NCBI GenBank assembly: GCA_900404475.1
Contig: OUQQ01000425.1
Span: 1-34,108 of the forward strand
DNA length: 34,108 nucleotides
DNA from: Spongospora subterranea
Taxonomy: Eukaryota > Endomyxa > Phytomyxea > Plasmodiophorida > Plasmodiophoridae
Reading direction: 5' to 3'
Positions within the stretch are counted from its first letter, which is position 1. Each line of letters opens with the position of its first letter. Position numbers and translations under genes: made by a program. The notes beneath the pieces were generated by a model. It had not been told where the DNA came from, made no database searches, and was given only the letters and a program-made list of their open reading frames with translations. Shown here in pieces: positions 10,220 through 20,110 of the stretch.

Positions 10220-10610
10220 CGTTCATAACTTAGGACTCGACGGCAAGTAAAGGACAATGCAGATCGTTCCGCCTTAATAGCAGTAGCTCCTTACGCTTTG
10301 TACAAATTAAGTTAGCAGTCTTCAAACAAACCTTATGTTGAACCCAAAGATCATCCGCCTTAATAGCAGTAGCTCCTTACGCTTTGTACAAATTAAGTTA
10401 GCAGTCTTCAAACAAACCTTATGTTGAACCCAAAGATCATCCGCCTTAATAGCAGTAGCTCCTTACGCTTTGTACAAATCAAGTTAGCAGTCTTCAAACA
10501 AACCTTATGTTGAACCCAATACGCAACATCTACTCCCAAACTCTCTGTAGCGGAGCTGCGAATCGTTTTACAAAGTTTTACAATTGCGTTTTGCTTTTCC
10601 TTGTGCTCGA
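10220..10610. repeat. Copia leader/LTR-like region with an 86-bp triplication (10269-10519)
   Basis: The sequence matches the region at 19908-20160 (shared words ACTCGACGGCA, TTAATAGCAGTAGCTCCTTAC and GCGTTTTGCTTT), which stands in the same place beside another minus-strand copia piece. Here an 86-bp unit starting CCGCCTTAATAG is repeated at 10269, 10355 and 10441, the last ending near 10519. The units are almost identical, so the amplification is recent. The right part (10555-10610) already matches the shared 5' flank of the RGS fragments. Confidence 0.7.
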
Positions 10611-11010
10611 TTGATGTTTATTCTACAAGCACCGTCCTTCTGTCAGTGTATCTGCTACTTTACTAGTGGCTGCGCCAAGTTGAAATAGTGGATGCGGATT
10701 CGACCAACACGCTGTCGATGATTTTCGACCTTTCGCTCTCATCCAACTAGATGCGTTCCTGGAATCTGAATTCAGTGTCGAAAATCGGTATCTGTTGTTA
10801 TCTGTTGATTCACAACTCCTAGAGGTCGTCTGTTGGCGATCTGGTCTAAGAAATCACCTTCAGTCTGGGGAGAATTCTCCGATTGTGTTTCCTTGATCAC
10901 AATTTGATCAATCCTTTTGCAACAACGGTTCATGCCATTGCACAGTTCTCCCTCGTCCGCGTTTGCGTCAACATATCCAGTCTGGTCGCAACAGTTTAGA
11001 AAGGAAATTG
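10611..11010 (+). pseudogene. RGS-domain gene fragment (copy 2)
   Basis: This aligns with the RGS end of the gene at 4.4-4.9 kb: GCACCGTCCTTCTGTC, then CGCCAAGTTGAAATAGTGGA, then a frame reading ESEFSVENRYLLLSVD (about 10766-10810, the RGS hallmark EFS-EN), then LINPFATTVHAIAQ. The copy stops at GAGGAAATTG-like sequence (about 11010), where the ~83-bp repeat begins, so the final RGS helices are missing. Stops and frameshifts are present. Confidence 0.6.
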
Positions 11011-11140
11011 TATCCGATATTATTGCAGTGGTCATCGACGTTGCGTATTAGGTTGCACTTCCCTCTCGACAATCTCGTCACATATTGTAGGAGTATTAGA
11101 TAGTATTGCTGTGGTCATTCACGTTGCGTATTACTTTACG
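11011..11140 (+). repeat. ~83-bp repeat, paired copies before receptor A
   Basis: The word TATCCGATATTATTGCAGTG with following TCGACGTTGCGTATTA begins at 11011 and recurs at 11094. The same pair with spacing near 83 bp occurs before every receptor 3' end: 12682/12765, 15234/15320 and 21349/21427. A single partial copy lies at 12536. Confidence 0.85.
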
Positions 11141-11328
11141 AACTCCGTTTTGATGCCGAATTAGCCAACATCCCATTTGTTTTGTGGAAGAACCAACAAT
11201 CGTGATGAACCCGAACAATGGCTGTGCTACCAGGTTCAGAACGTGAAATTCCGTTGTAAAAACAATTTTTCGATTGTCCCACAATTTCATGACAAAATAT
11301 AGAGTAGGAAACGATTTGAGGTTATATA

Positions 11329-12186
11329 TTACTCCCGTGCGATTGGAACGCGCAGAGTGCTGAGCGTTGTCGTTTTCTTCAAAAAATGCACCAAAATCAT
11401 GGGCCAAACGGTCGATGCCGCATTGCAAGCCAATTCATATGCATACACAGCCACATAATGGTCGACAGTTATCGGCGTCATTCCTTTCACCATGAAGGTG
11501 GTGAATATTTCGAATATTGTCTGGCTTAGGAAAAATGCAATTGTGATGTTCATCAATCGGTTGTGACCAGAAGTGTTCTGTGAAGCAGTTGTTTTGGGTT
11601 TGGTTTCACGAAAACCTGGGGAAGTGGTGGTTTTGGCGGTGCCGGTATTGTTATGTCTGGTCATAACATACTTGAAGAAACGGACGTTGATGCTAATGTC
11701 GATAATTAACCGGCATACAGTTGTTATAAATGGCAGAATGTCGTTAGGAATATAAACACAAAGCTCGATGAAGGGGATTACCATAGTGTTCATCACTATG
11801 TTAATGTAGATAGCGCCGAACGGCACTAGGAGGCAGGAGAGAAACAAGACGAAATAGTCGATTCCTTGGCTGCATTTCGACTCCATCTTATTCAGCATTG
11901 TGACTCGCCCTGAAAAGTATATCCGCATCATTCCCTGAGCAGCAAAAAACGCTGTGCCCCCGATTCGATGAAGAATAACGCATTCACTCTCAGTTCGGCC
12001 CAGGACGAACATATTTGAAATCGTGCACACAAGTGCCACCAAATTGGTAATCACCGCCAGACCGTGAAGCATAATCCATTGACGAGTTAGTTTTTTCTGC
12101 TGAAAAAGTACGTAGATGAAAAGGACCAAACCGAAACAGATGGCGACTACAATTGCTATCAGCTCATTCAATATCGGGCTCGCCAT
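11329..12186 (-). CDS. 7TM receptor-like protein, array member A
   Basis: An uninterrupted 285-residue frame runs from ATG 12186 to TAA. I chose this start because all four array members align from the MASPIL methionine, while the upstream sequence drifts between frames from copy to copy. The frame itself stays open upstream to 12420. Hydrophobic segments lie near residues 8-28, 38-62, 74-95, 109-131, 148-170, 212-235 and 243-268. The long loop between TM5 and TM6 (175-210) is rich in Thr, Ser and Lys and differs most among copies. Cys69 at the start of TM3 and Cys143 between TM4 and TM5 sit where class A GPCRs place their disulfide. There is no DRY or NPxxY motif. Membrane sensing is inferred; the ligand and family are unknown to me. 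Confidence 0.85.
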   Translation of the reverse strand: MASPILNELIAIVVAICFGLVLFIYVLFQQKKLTRQWIMLHGLAVITNLVALVCTISNMFVLGRTESECVILHRIGGTAFFAAQGMMRIYFSGRVTMLNKMESKCSQGIDYFVLFLSCLLVPFGAIYINIVMNTMVIPFIELCVYIPNDILPFITTVCRLIIDISINVRFFKYVMTRHNNTGTAKTTTSPGFRETKPKTTASQNTSGHNRLMNITIAFFLSQTIFEIFTTFMVKGMTPITVDHYVAVYAYELACNAASTVWPMILVHFLKKTTTLSTLRVPIARE

Positions 12187-12470
12187 TGATGAGATATAAA
12201 CTGGCGACGATCGAAAGGTCCTGCTCCACAATAGATTGATATTTAACGGACTAAGAGCGTACGCGTATCTTCTGCATCGACATAATGGAATTATTCGCAA
12301 CACAATACTGATCCACATGATCTGTTGATTATTCTCGGTCCCCATTTTGTTTGTTGTGGAGAACATTGTTGTTCCCCACACTAAAGCTCCAGTTCTGTCC
12401 TGACGTGCTGGGTTGATCATGTTTTCTTTGACTTACAATTGGTTTCATGTTCTTCTCTTCAACACTGCGT
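12187..12470 (-). promoter_or_regulatory. Conserved 5' flank of receptor A
   Basis: This flank is shared with the flanks of receptors B, C and D (words ACTAAGAGCGTACGCG, CCCCATTTTGTTTGTTG and AAAGCTCCAGTTCTGTC on the plus strand). It probably contains the promoter and 5' UTR. Small frames in it are not conserved between copies. Confidence 0.45.
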
Positions 12471-12535
12471 GTAATCAGTTCATCAGAGAGTGTAATCAGT
12501 TCAAAGAGTGTAATCAGTTCAGACAGTGTAATCAG
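12471..12535 (+). repeat. 18-bp microrepeat array (GTAATCAGTTCAGAGAGT type)
   Basis: Units start at 12471, 12492, 12510 and 12528. The array ends in GTAATCAGTATCCGATA, where the ~83-bp repeat starts. The same array and the same exit sequence occur at 15151-15235 and 21323-21350. Confidence 0.9.
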
Positions 12536-12830
12536 TATCCGATATTATTGTCATTGAATTTGCGTAGTTGGGTACAATTCCCTCTCGATAATCTCTTTAC
12601 ATATTGCACAGTTCTCTGGCTATCGTCCCCGTTTGCGATCAACATATCCGGTCTGGTCGCAACAGTTTAGAGAGGAAATTGTATCCGATATTTTTGCAGT
12701 GGTCATTGACGTTGCGTATTAGGTTGCACTTCCCTCTCGACAATCTCGTCACATATTGTAGGAGTATCCGATAGTATTGCTGTGGTCATTCACGTTGCGT
12801 ATTACTTTACGAACGCCGGTTTGATGCCGA
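12536..12830 (+). repeat. ~83-bp repeats flanking a small RGS-gene fragment
   Basis: A partial ~83-bp repeat starts at 12536. It is followed at about 12601-12681 by a fragment of the RGS gene (CACAGTTCTCTGG to GAGAGGAAATTG), then by paired ~83-bp repeats at 12682 and 12765. The fragment ends at the same GAGGAAATTG point as copy 2, so it was duplicated from it or shares its history. Confidence 0.7.
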
Positions 12831-12979
12831 ATTAGCCAACATCCCATTCGTTTTGTGGAAGAGCCAACAATCGTGATGAACCCGAACAATTGCTGTGCTA
12901 CCAGGTTCAAAACTTGAAATTCCGTTGTAACAACAATTTTTCGATTGTCCCACAATGTAGAGTAGGAAACGATTTGAGA

Positions 12980-13044
12980 TTATATATTACGTACGATTGG
13001 AACGCGCAGAGAGCTGAGCGTTGTCGTTTTCTTCAAAAAATGCA
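12980..13044 (-). pseudogene. 3' end of a receptor cut by the assembly gap
   Basis: The stretch equals the last codons of receptor B and stops at the N run. Together with its downstream flank (12791-13044) it matches 13249-13502 with no indel and one visible mismatch. It is probably the same locus assembled twice rather than a fifth gene. Confidence 0.6.
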
Positions 13045-13248
13045 NNNNNNNNNNNNNNNNNNNNNNNNNNNNNNNNNNNNNNNNNNNNNNNNNNNNNNNN
13101 NNNNNNNNNNNNNNNNNNNNNNNNNNNNNNNNNNNNNNNNNNNNNNNNNNNNNNNNNNNNNNNNNNNNNNNNNNNNNNNNNNNNNNNNNNNNNNNNNNNN
13201 NNNNNNNNNNNNNNNNNNNNNNNNNNNNNNNNNNNNNNNNNNNNNNNN
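13045..13248. other. Assembly gap (204 N)
   Basis: A run of N between two nearly identical sequence ends. Confidence 0.99.
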
Positions 13249-13437
13249 CACGTTGCGTATTACTTTACGAACGCCGGTTTGATGCCGAATTAGCCAACAT
13301 CCCATTCGTTTTGTGGAAGAGCCAACAATCGTGATGAACCCGAACAATGGCTGTGCTACCAGGTTCAAAACTTGAAATTCCGTTGTAACAACAATTTTTC
13401 GATTGTCCCACAATGTAGAGTAGGAAACGATTTGAGA

Positions 13438-14295
13438 TTATATATTACGTACGATTGGAACGCGCAGAGAGCTGAGCGTTGTCGTTTTCTTCAAAAAATG
13501 CACCAAAATCATGGGCCAAATGGTCGATGCCGCATTGCAAGCCATTTCATATGCATACACAACCACATAATGGTCGACAGTTATCGGCGTCATTTCTTTC
13601 ACCATCAAGGTGGTGAATATTTCGAATATTGTCTGGATTAGGAAAAATGCAATTGTGATGTTCATCAATCGGTTATGACCAGAAGTGTTCTGTGAAGCAG
13701 TTGTTTTGGGTTTTGTGTCACGACCTGGGGAAGTGGTGGTTTGGACGGTGTCGGTATTGCGATGTCTGGTCATAACATACTTGAAGAAACGGAAGTTGAT
13801 GCTAATGTCGATAATTAACCGGCATACAGTTGATACATATTGCAGAATGTGGTCAGGAATATAAACACAAAGCTCGATGAAGGGGATTACCATAGTGGCC
13901 ATCACTATGTTCATGTAGATAGCGCCGAGCGGCACCAGGAGGCAGGAGAGAAACAAGACGAAATAGTCGATTCCTTGGCTGCATTTCGACTCCATCTGAT
14001 TCAGCATCGTGACTCGTCCTGAAAAGTATATCCGCATCATTCCCTGAACAGCAAAAAACGCTGTGCCACCGATTCGATGAAGAATATCGCATTCACTCTC
14101 AGTTCGGCCCAGGACGAACATATTTGCAATCGTGGACAGAATTGCCACCAAATTGGTAATCACCGCCAGACCGTGAAGCATAATCCAGTGACGAGTTAGT
14201 TTTTTCTGCTGAAAAAGTACGTAGATAAAAAGGACCAAACCGAAACAGATGGCGACTACAAGTGCTATTAGCACATTCAATATCGGGCTTGCCAT
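13438..14295 (-). CDS. 7TM receptor-like protein, array member B
   Basis: An uninterrupted 285-residue frame runs from the MASPIL start to TAA. The seven hydrophobic segments are placed as in member A. The Cys pair is kept (ESECDILHR before TM3, IELCVYIP between TM4 and TM5). The TM5-TM6 loop lacks one residue relative to A and C (SPGRDTK against SPGFRDTK), and the tail ends in VRNI. Its upstream flank differs in frame from A and C: here the frame closes soon after the start Met, which supports MASPIL as the true start. The last part of its 3' flank is the sequence repeated left of the gap. Role inferred as a membrane receptor, family unrecognised. Confidence 0.85.
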   Translation of the reverse strand: MASPILNVLIALVVAICFGLVLFIYVLFQQKKLTRHWIMLHGLAVITNLVAILSTIANMFVLGRTESECDILHRIGGTAFFAVQGMMRIYFSGRVTMLNQMESKCSQGIDYFVLFLSCLLVPLGAIYMNIVMATMVIPFIELCVYIPDHILQYVSTVCRLIIDISINFRFFKYVMTRHRNTDTVQTTTSPGRDTKPKTTASQNTSGHNRLMNITIAFFLIQTIFEIFTTLMVKEMTPITVDHYVVVYAYEMACNAASTIWPMILVHFLKKTTTLSSLRVPIVRNI

Positions 14296-14741
14296 TGATG
14301 AGATATAGAGTGGCGACGGTCAAAAGATTCTGTTGTAAAATAGATTGATTATTGACGGACTAAGAGCGTACGCGAATCTTCTGTATCGACATGATACAGT
14401 GGTCGCAACATAATATCGATCCACTTGATTTTTTGATGAATCTGGGTCCCCATTTTGTTTGTTGCGGAGAACATTGTTGTTCCCCACACTAAAGCTCCAG
14501 TTCTGTCTTGACGTGTTGGTTGATCATGTGTTCTTTGACTTACAATCGGTTTCATGTTCTTCTCTTCACACGCTGTTTGCAGTTCGTGGCAGTTGGTCAT
14601 CCACAATTCAATCAATCAACCAATGTGGAATTGCAGTTATATACAGACAAGAAGGGACTCTCAGGCTGAATCGGGGCTTGCCGACAAGATAAGGCGATGG
14701 TTGATTGTGCCAGAAAAAGATGATTTTGATATTGTTGTAGT
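14296..14741 (-). promoter_or_regulatory. Conserved 5' flank of receptor B
   Basis: This matches the flank of receptor C almost throughout (to GCCGACAAGATAAGGCGAT, against 16800-16820 in C). On the minus strand a TATATAA-like word lies near 14640, about 345 bases before the start codon. It is degenerate in copy C, so it is only a weak TATA candidate. Confidence 0.4.
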
Positions 14742-15150
14742 GAGGTTGTTGCCCAATGACTACGCAATGGATCAGACCAATACTGTTTCTCCCCTTTTTG
14801 ATGAATCGAAAACTTACTAAATTCTATTTCAAGGGACTTTACGAAACCAAGATCGGTTATTGACACCAGCAGAAGCGATAGCACAAGCGGTGAAACATCG
14901 CACCACGAAAAACAACATTCCAAAACAAGAACAATAAAAAATGAGACAGTGTCGATCATGATGCGAGGTGACCATGTAAACAACTGCAGGAACTATTATT
15001 TGAGACCGCAGAAGCAATCAAATATAGTGTTAATGAGTATGAGGCTACAATGGCTCTCGATCATTTTCGTATCCGATAAGGTGGCCATTGACGGTGCGGG
15101 GTTGGTTATAATGCCGGCTCGATCATCTCAGAATAATTAGTTCAGGGAGT
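14742..15150 (+). repeat. Duplicated noncoding block (copy 1)
   Basis: From GAGGTTGTTGCCCAATGAC this block matches 20896-21320 closely, including TAAGGTGGCCATTGACGGTGCGG and GATCATCTCAGA just before the 18-bp repeats. A diverged relative lies at about 5130-5450, behind the RGS gene. Short frames end in FDESKTY here and FYEWKSY in the other copy, possibly an old C-terminal exon. No gene is supported. Confidence 0.7.
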
Positions 15151-15233
15151 GTCATCAGTTCAGAGAGAGTAATCAGTTCAGAGAGTAATCAGATCAGTTC
15201 AGAAAGTGTAATCAGTTCAGAGAGTGTAATCAG
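15151..15233 (+). repeat. 18-bp microrepeat array, second site
   Basis: GTMATCAG words start at 15151, 15169, 15185, 15208 and 15226. The array ends in the shared GTAATCAGTATCCGATA exit. Confidence 0.9.
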
Positions 15234-15360
15234 TATCCGATAGTTTTGCTGTGGTCATTGACGTTGCGTATGTGGGCACAATTCCGTGTCGATCATCTCT
15301 TTACATATAAATTACACTATTCGATATTGTTGCTGTGGTCAACCCTATTACTTTACAACG
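15234..15360 (+). repeat. ~83-bp repeat, paired copies before receptor C
   Basis: Copies start at 15234 and 15320. They are more diverged than the pairs at 11011 and 12682. Confidence 0.75.
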
Positions 15361-15534
15361 CCGTCTCAATGCCGACTCAGCAAAAATTTCATTGGTTTTG
15401 TGGAGAACCAACAAATATGATGAACCGAACAATTGCTGTGCTACCAGGTTCGAACTTGGTAAACTTCCGTTTCAACAATTTTTCGATTGCCCCACATTTT
15501 CATGACAAAATATGGAGTAGAAACCGATTTGAGT

Positions 15535-16395
15535 TTATCTTTTACGTGCGATTAGAACGCGCAGAGAGCTGAGCGTTGTCCTTTTCTTCAAAAAATGCAC
15601 CAAAATCAAGGGCCAAACGGTCGATGCCGCATTGCAAGCCATTTCATATGCATACACAGGCACATATTGGTCGACAGTTATCGGAGTCAACCCTTTCACC
15701 ATCAAGGTGGTGAATATTTCGAATATTGTCTGAATTAGGAAAAATGCAATTGTGATGTTCATCAATCGGTTGTGACCAGAAGTGTTCTGTGAAGCAGTTG
15801 TTTTGGGTTTTGTGTCACGAAAACCTGGGGAAGTGGTGGTTTTGGCGGTGTCGGTATTGCGATGTCTGGTCATAACATACTTGAAGAAACGGACGTTGAT
15901 GCTAATGTCGATAATTAACCGGGATACAGTTGTTAAATATTGCAGAATATCGTTAGGAATATAAACACAAAGCTCGATGAAGGGGATTACCATAGTGGTC
16001 ATCATTATGTTCATGTAGATAGCGCCGAACGGCACTAGGAGGCAGGAGAGAAACAAGAAGAAATTATCGATTCCTTGGCTGATTTTCGACTCCATCTTAT
16101 TCAGCATTGTGACTCGCCCTGAAAAGTATATCCGCATCATTCCCTGAACAGCAGAAAACGCTGTGCCCCCGATTCGATGAAGAAGAAGGCATTCACTCTC
16201 AGTACGGCCCAGGACGAACATATTTGCAATCGTGGACAGAATTGCCACCAAATTGGTAATCACCGCCAGACCGTGAAGCATAATCCAATGACGAGTTAGT
16301 TTTTTCTGCTGAAAAAGTACGTAGATAAAAAGGGCCAAACCGAAACAGATGGCAACTACAAGTGCTATTAGCTCATTCAATATCGGGCTTGCCAT
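15535..16395 (-). CDS. 7TM receptor-like protein, array member C
   Basis: An uninterrupted 286-residue frame runs from the MASPIL start. The frame stays open upstream to 16530, but those codons are not conserved in B or D. The seven hydrophobic segments and the Cys pair (ESECLLLHR, IELCVYIP) are kept. The loop between TM5 and TM6 is Thr/Ser/Lys-rich (KTTTSPGFRDTKPKTT), and the basic tail ends in ARKR. It shares the ESECLLLHR variant with D, while its flanks resemble B. This is consistent with mixed ancestry or gene conversion. Receptor role inferred from topology. Confidence 0.85.
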   Translation of the reverse strand: MASPILNELIALVVAICFGLALFIYVLFQQKKLTRHWIMLHGLAVITNLVAILSTIANMFVLGRTESECLLLHRIGGTAFSAVQGMMRIYFSGRVTMLNKMESKISQGIDNFFLFLSCLLVPFGAIYMNIMMTTMVIPFIELCVYIPNDILQYLTTVSRLIIDISINVRFFKYVMTRHRNTDTAKTTTSPGFRDTKPKTTASQNTSGHNRLMNITIAFFLIQTIFEIFTTLMVKGLTPITVDQYVPVYAYEMACNAASTVWPLILVHFLKKRTTLSSLRVLIARKR

Positions 16396-16860
16396 TGATT
16401 GATATATGGACTGGCGACGATCAAAAGGTTCTGTTCTAAAATAGATTGATGATGATCGGACTAAGAGCGTACGCGTATCTTCTGCAACGACATAATGGAA
16501 TTGATCGCAACGTAATATATATCGATCCACTTGGTTTTTTCAAGATTCTGGGTCCCCATTTTGTTTGTTGCGAAGAACATCGTTGTTCTCCACACTAAAG
16601 CTCCAGTTCTGTCCTCACATGCTGGGTTGATCATTGTTATTTTGACTTCAATCGGTTTCATGTTTTTCTTTTCTTCACGCTGTGTGCAGTTCGCGCGGAG
16701 ACCTCAATCGCTGTTGGTCAGTCAAGATTCAAACAATTCAACCAATGCGGATTTGCTGGTACATACAGACAAGAAGGGGCTCTCTGGCTGATTCGGGGCT
16801 TGCCGACAGGATAAGGCGATCATTGATTGTGCCAGAAACAGCGAATCCATGTATTGGATG
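16396..16860 (-). promoter_or_regulatory. Conserved 5' flank of receptor C
   Basis: Homologous to 14296-14720. Homology ends near GATTGTGCCAGAAA (about 16848), beyond which the sequence is unique. This marks the right edge of that duplication. Confidence 0.4.
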
Positions 16861-18170
16861 ATTACACACCGTTGCGCTCCGATAGAAAATCAATGACGCT
16901 TGTACAGTATCGTCATCAGCCATCCATCCGCTACCCTTTGGTGTGTTCTGGTCGTAATGGATTAGATTGAAACAATTCAAGCTATCGCAAAATTTAATCG
17001 CAATCGTGTCTTTTGTCACTTCTCATTTCGTCGTCAATCGGAACCAATCGCGGACCTTTATCATCAGCGATTACTTTATGTAGAAATGGATTTTACACCA
17101 AAGACTCCACCAACGGCTTGGTATCCCATTGATCTTGACTGTTGTCACGTTTAATAACATTAACCATACTGGCTTGGACTCGATTGAAACCCTCTTTCCT
17201 TACTCATATGACCAAACATTTGCCATAGTCTGGGAAATATCGTTTGTACATGACCAGACGGTATGATCTTCAAGTTAATTCAACCATCATTTGACCTCCT
17301 GGTGCTTATACTCTCTCGGTTGTTCAACGCCTTTGGCTTCAAGGAACAGGAGCCCTCATTACAAAAAGACAAGCATGCATTCGAATCGAGATTCCAGCTT
17401 TAACTCGAACTGATTAGTCTATGTTCTATCAGTTATGCATCAGCAACCTTTGAGGGCATTCTAGTCACAACAAAACCCACATCTGGACGTATTCAATTGT
17501 TTATTGAGTTTACTGTGTCAAAGAGTAAGAGGCTCAAATCTAGAAGACGTTGTTCGAGAGAGCGCCTACTACGTCAAGACGCTTCAGCCACCGCTTCGAC
17601 TGAAGAAAGTGGAATCCCTCCTGTAGTAAAGACTACAAGTGTGAACGAGGCCAAAAAAGCTTGCGCGTATTTCCTGTTTTTCGCAATTTCCCTGGCGTCA
17701 AGCAGGCGCGAATCGCGGCCTTGGTGACCGAAGTCGGCTTTGCATAGGGCACTGGGCGAGCACGAGACAGTAGCGCTTGAATATGGACGGTCATGGTCTC
17801 AATATAAGTCAGGTGGATGTTGCCATTCGGAGCTGCGGGTCCGCGATCACGAAGATCGGCGAGGAGTTCTGGGTTCGTTTAATAGCGGTCGCGGTCTGCA
17901 TGAGCTTCAGCTTTAACGGTAGAGGCCTTGGTGCAGCACGCCTTGATGAGAAAATCGCGAATCTTATCATGCCTTTACGGCGAATCTCGCATCGGTCGAC
18001 GTGCAGGCACATGGCGAGATTTGTGCAGCTTGGACACAACGTCTCCGCCTCTGCATGAACCATAACTCGGGTAGTCAAGGACGATCAGCAGTTTGACTTG
18101 CCCCTTTCCTGAATCCACCTTTCATACTACGAAACCCCGATGTTAAAACCCTGTAGAACCCAACTACAGC
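16861..18170. other. Unique region without a supported gene
   Basis: Short frames at 17497-17727 (basic, SKSKRLKSRRRCSRER), 17777-18058 plus and 17809-18078 minus have no recognised domain. The minus frame holds a Cys/His cluster (CPSC, CLHVDRC) that could be a decayed copia gag zinc knuckle, but the spacing is not canonical. Confidence 0.4.
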
Positions 18171-18174
18171 CTAG

Positions 18175-18560
18175 AACCCTGCTCTCTCAAACCCTGTTGG
18201 TCCGGGCATTTCAACTTGAGTCGAGACCTCGTATTGGGCCCATTTATCAAATTCCCTGCCAGAAAGCGCCGCTCTCCGCGAATTTATTCGCCCATCTGTA
18301 TCGTCTTGCAGCTCGACTATCTTTAAGTGTATGTGTGGATTACCGCCGAAACGATTCCTTAGCAACAAGAACCGGTATCCCCTTCCTTTGATCAGCAGTA
18401 TTCTGACTAGCGTTATGTCGGGCAGAATATTTTTTAAATCGACCTTCGAAACGCGCATAACTTGTTGGTATTTCGAGAAGGTGATGAGTGGAAAACTGCA
18501 TTTCGAAACTCATTCAAACTGTTCGAATATTTGGTCATGAAATTTGTCTGGCTAATGCAC
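18175..18560 (+). mobile_element. Ty3/gypsy reverse transcriptase scrap
   Basis: Readable pieces in several frames are PRIGPIYQIPCQKAPLSA, SVCVDYRRND, then NRYPLPLISSILTSVMSGR with an FKST-type strand, then a decayed end. They parallel gypsy remnants 2 and 3 over the first RT motifs, with small deletions. Confidence 0.65.
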
Positions 18561-18904
18561 GTGCTTGTTTCCAACGTTTTATAATCGATATAATGCATGC
18601 ATGTCCTGCATATAGACCCAACAGGAATAGCTGCAATTTTCCAATTTCCGGTCCTTCAGTCTGCTAACAATTACAAATGTTCCTCGGATTCGCTAATTCT
18701 ACCGTGCATTTATTGAAAATCGTTTTTCATATAAGTCCGGTATATGCCTTGACCAGAAACAATGTCGCTTTTCAAGAATTACATCCTGTCTGAGAAACAG
18801 GTGGGGTTGGATTATCGTTGAAATCAAAGCTACCAGCCATCGGTGATTAATGGTTAAGATCAGAGGTTAGAAGAGATCGAAGGACAGAATAGTCGAGTTT
18901 CTCT
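18561..18904. other. No feature seen
   Basis: AT-rich sequence between two retroelement scraps. No gene or strong repeat is visible. Confidence 0.5.
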
Positions 18905-20110
18905 TTGTATTGAATCATTCCTGGCCACTCTCAGTCCAAAGCAACGGACTCGATGAGCCGGAGAATGCTCCCGATGTCATGAACGCGCCTCGCAGTCTTG
19001 CAAACGCTGTCAGCGCGATCATATTGGAAATACGGCAGTACTGAGGAGTAATAATCCCCTCGATAACCTTATTCTTAGCGAAGTGATAGCGCACATCGAT
19101 GTGCTTGGATCTTTTCGATACGGTCTCGTTATGTCAGGGCAATCATCGGTTGGTTGTCTAAAACAAATTGTAGTCGCGGCCGGAGACTTGCCTAGATGGC
19201 GGTAGATTTTTCAAACTGTAAGACAGAGTGTTTGATCGCTGATAGGAGCGCCGCATGCAGCGAGTGCGTTTGGCCATCTGGATAGAGTCCAGAACGACGT
19301 GAATTTCGTCGGGATTGGTTATGATCAGTCTTTCAAGATCTGCTTCGGCAGTTAAGATGTCAGATGTTGCAACAAGATAAAGCGGAGCCGGAAAATCCTG
19401 GCAGTTCATGAGTCGCCAGCTTCTCACGTTGTTGTCTTTGATGCTGTCTGGTGTGTGGGCTGGTTCGTCGCGAGTGACCGTTTGTCTTTGGATGTTCAAG
19501 ATGAACCAGTTTAAAAGCGATCTTGAGTCAAAGGTTGCCTTAACTAAGGTTTCGTTTTTTGAGATTTTGAGACAGTTCAAGAAGTGACTTGTTGATTGCT
19601 TGGTTGAATTTGAGGATTTGTTGAGAGCTACCGTAGTAATGACGGCAGCTCTGCTACTGGACTTCCTGTGTTCGCCCTTGGATACGATTCTTCACCAATT
19701 AGAATGCCATACGCTTCTAGTCGTTCGGCTCCCAATAGAACTTCTTGTTTCAATAATTGCATTGAGTGGATGAAGTGGACGAACGGAGTCAGCGTGAAGG
19801 CCTCGGTGCCTGCCATAACGGGCTGGGTCTATAACCTGATGAAGGATTGGAACTTTCGACGATGATAAATCGGGTGAGAGATTGGAGAACAAAAGGAAGT
19901 GAGGTTGATTGAACGGAGAACACCCCACATAGCTTACGACTCGACGGCACGTAAAGGGTCCTGCAGTTCGTTCCACCTTAATAGCAGTAGCTCCTTACAC
20001 CTTGTTCAAATAAGTTAACAGCCCTCAAATAAACCTCGTCCTCATGTTGATCCTCAAGATCTTCTGATGTCTAATCATATGTATGCAGTGTACGGCAACA
20101 CCTAACTTTA
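18905..20110 (-). mobile_element. Copia deletion derivative: leader, gag-like frame, RNase H tail
   Basis: Read on the minus strand: a leader (20110-19908) matching 10220-10530; a 140-residue open frame at 19580-19158 with VRSWRLMNCQD and LERLIITNPDEIH, placed where gag belongs; and directly after it the end of copia RNase H near 19120-18940 (SKHIDVRYHFAKNKVIEGI). Protease, integrase and RT are missing. The gag call rests on position and composition, not on a clear motif. The RNase H end is convincing. Confidence 0.55.

Noticed and set aside
10269..10519. CRISPR-like array
   Set aside because: The 86-bp units are contiguous with no spacers, and the context is a eukaryotic retroelement leader.
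11573..11755. Plus-strand open frames inside the receptors (also 13840-14022, 15782-15964, 21898-22134)
   Set aside because: They recur only because the receptor DNA is duplicated. They lie wholly antisense to conserved coding sequence and show no features of their own.
12187..12420. N-terminal extension of receptor A (open frame to 12420)
   Set aside because: The extra codons are not conserved. In B the frame closes just upstream of MASPIL, and in D the matching DNA shifts frame, so MASPIL is the better start.
17809..18078. Zinc-finger protein on the minus strand
   Set aside because: The Cys/His spacing fits no standard knuckle, and the frame has no other support.
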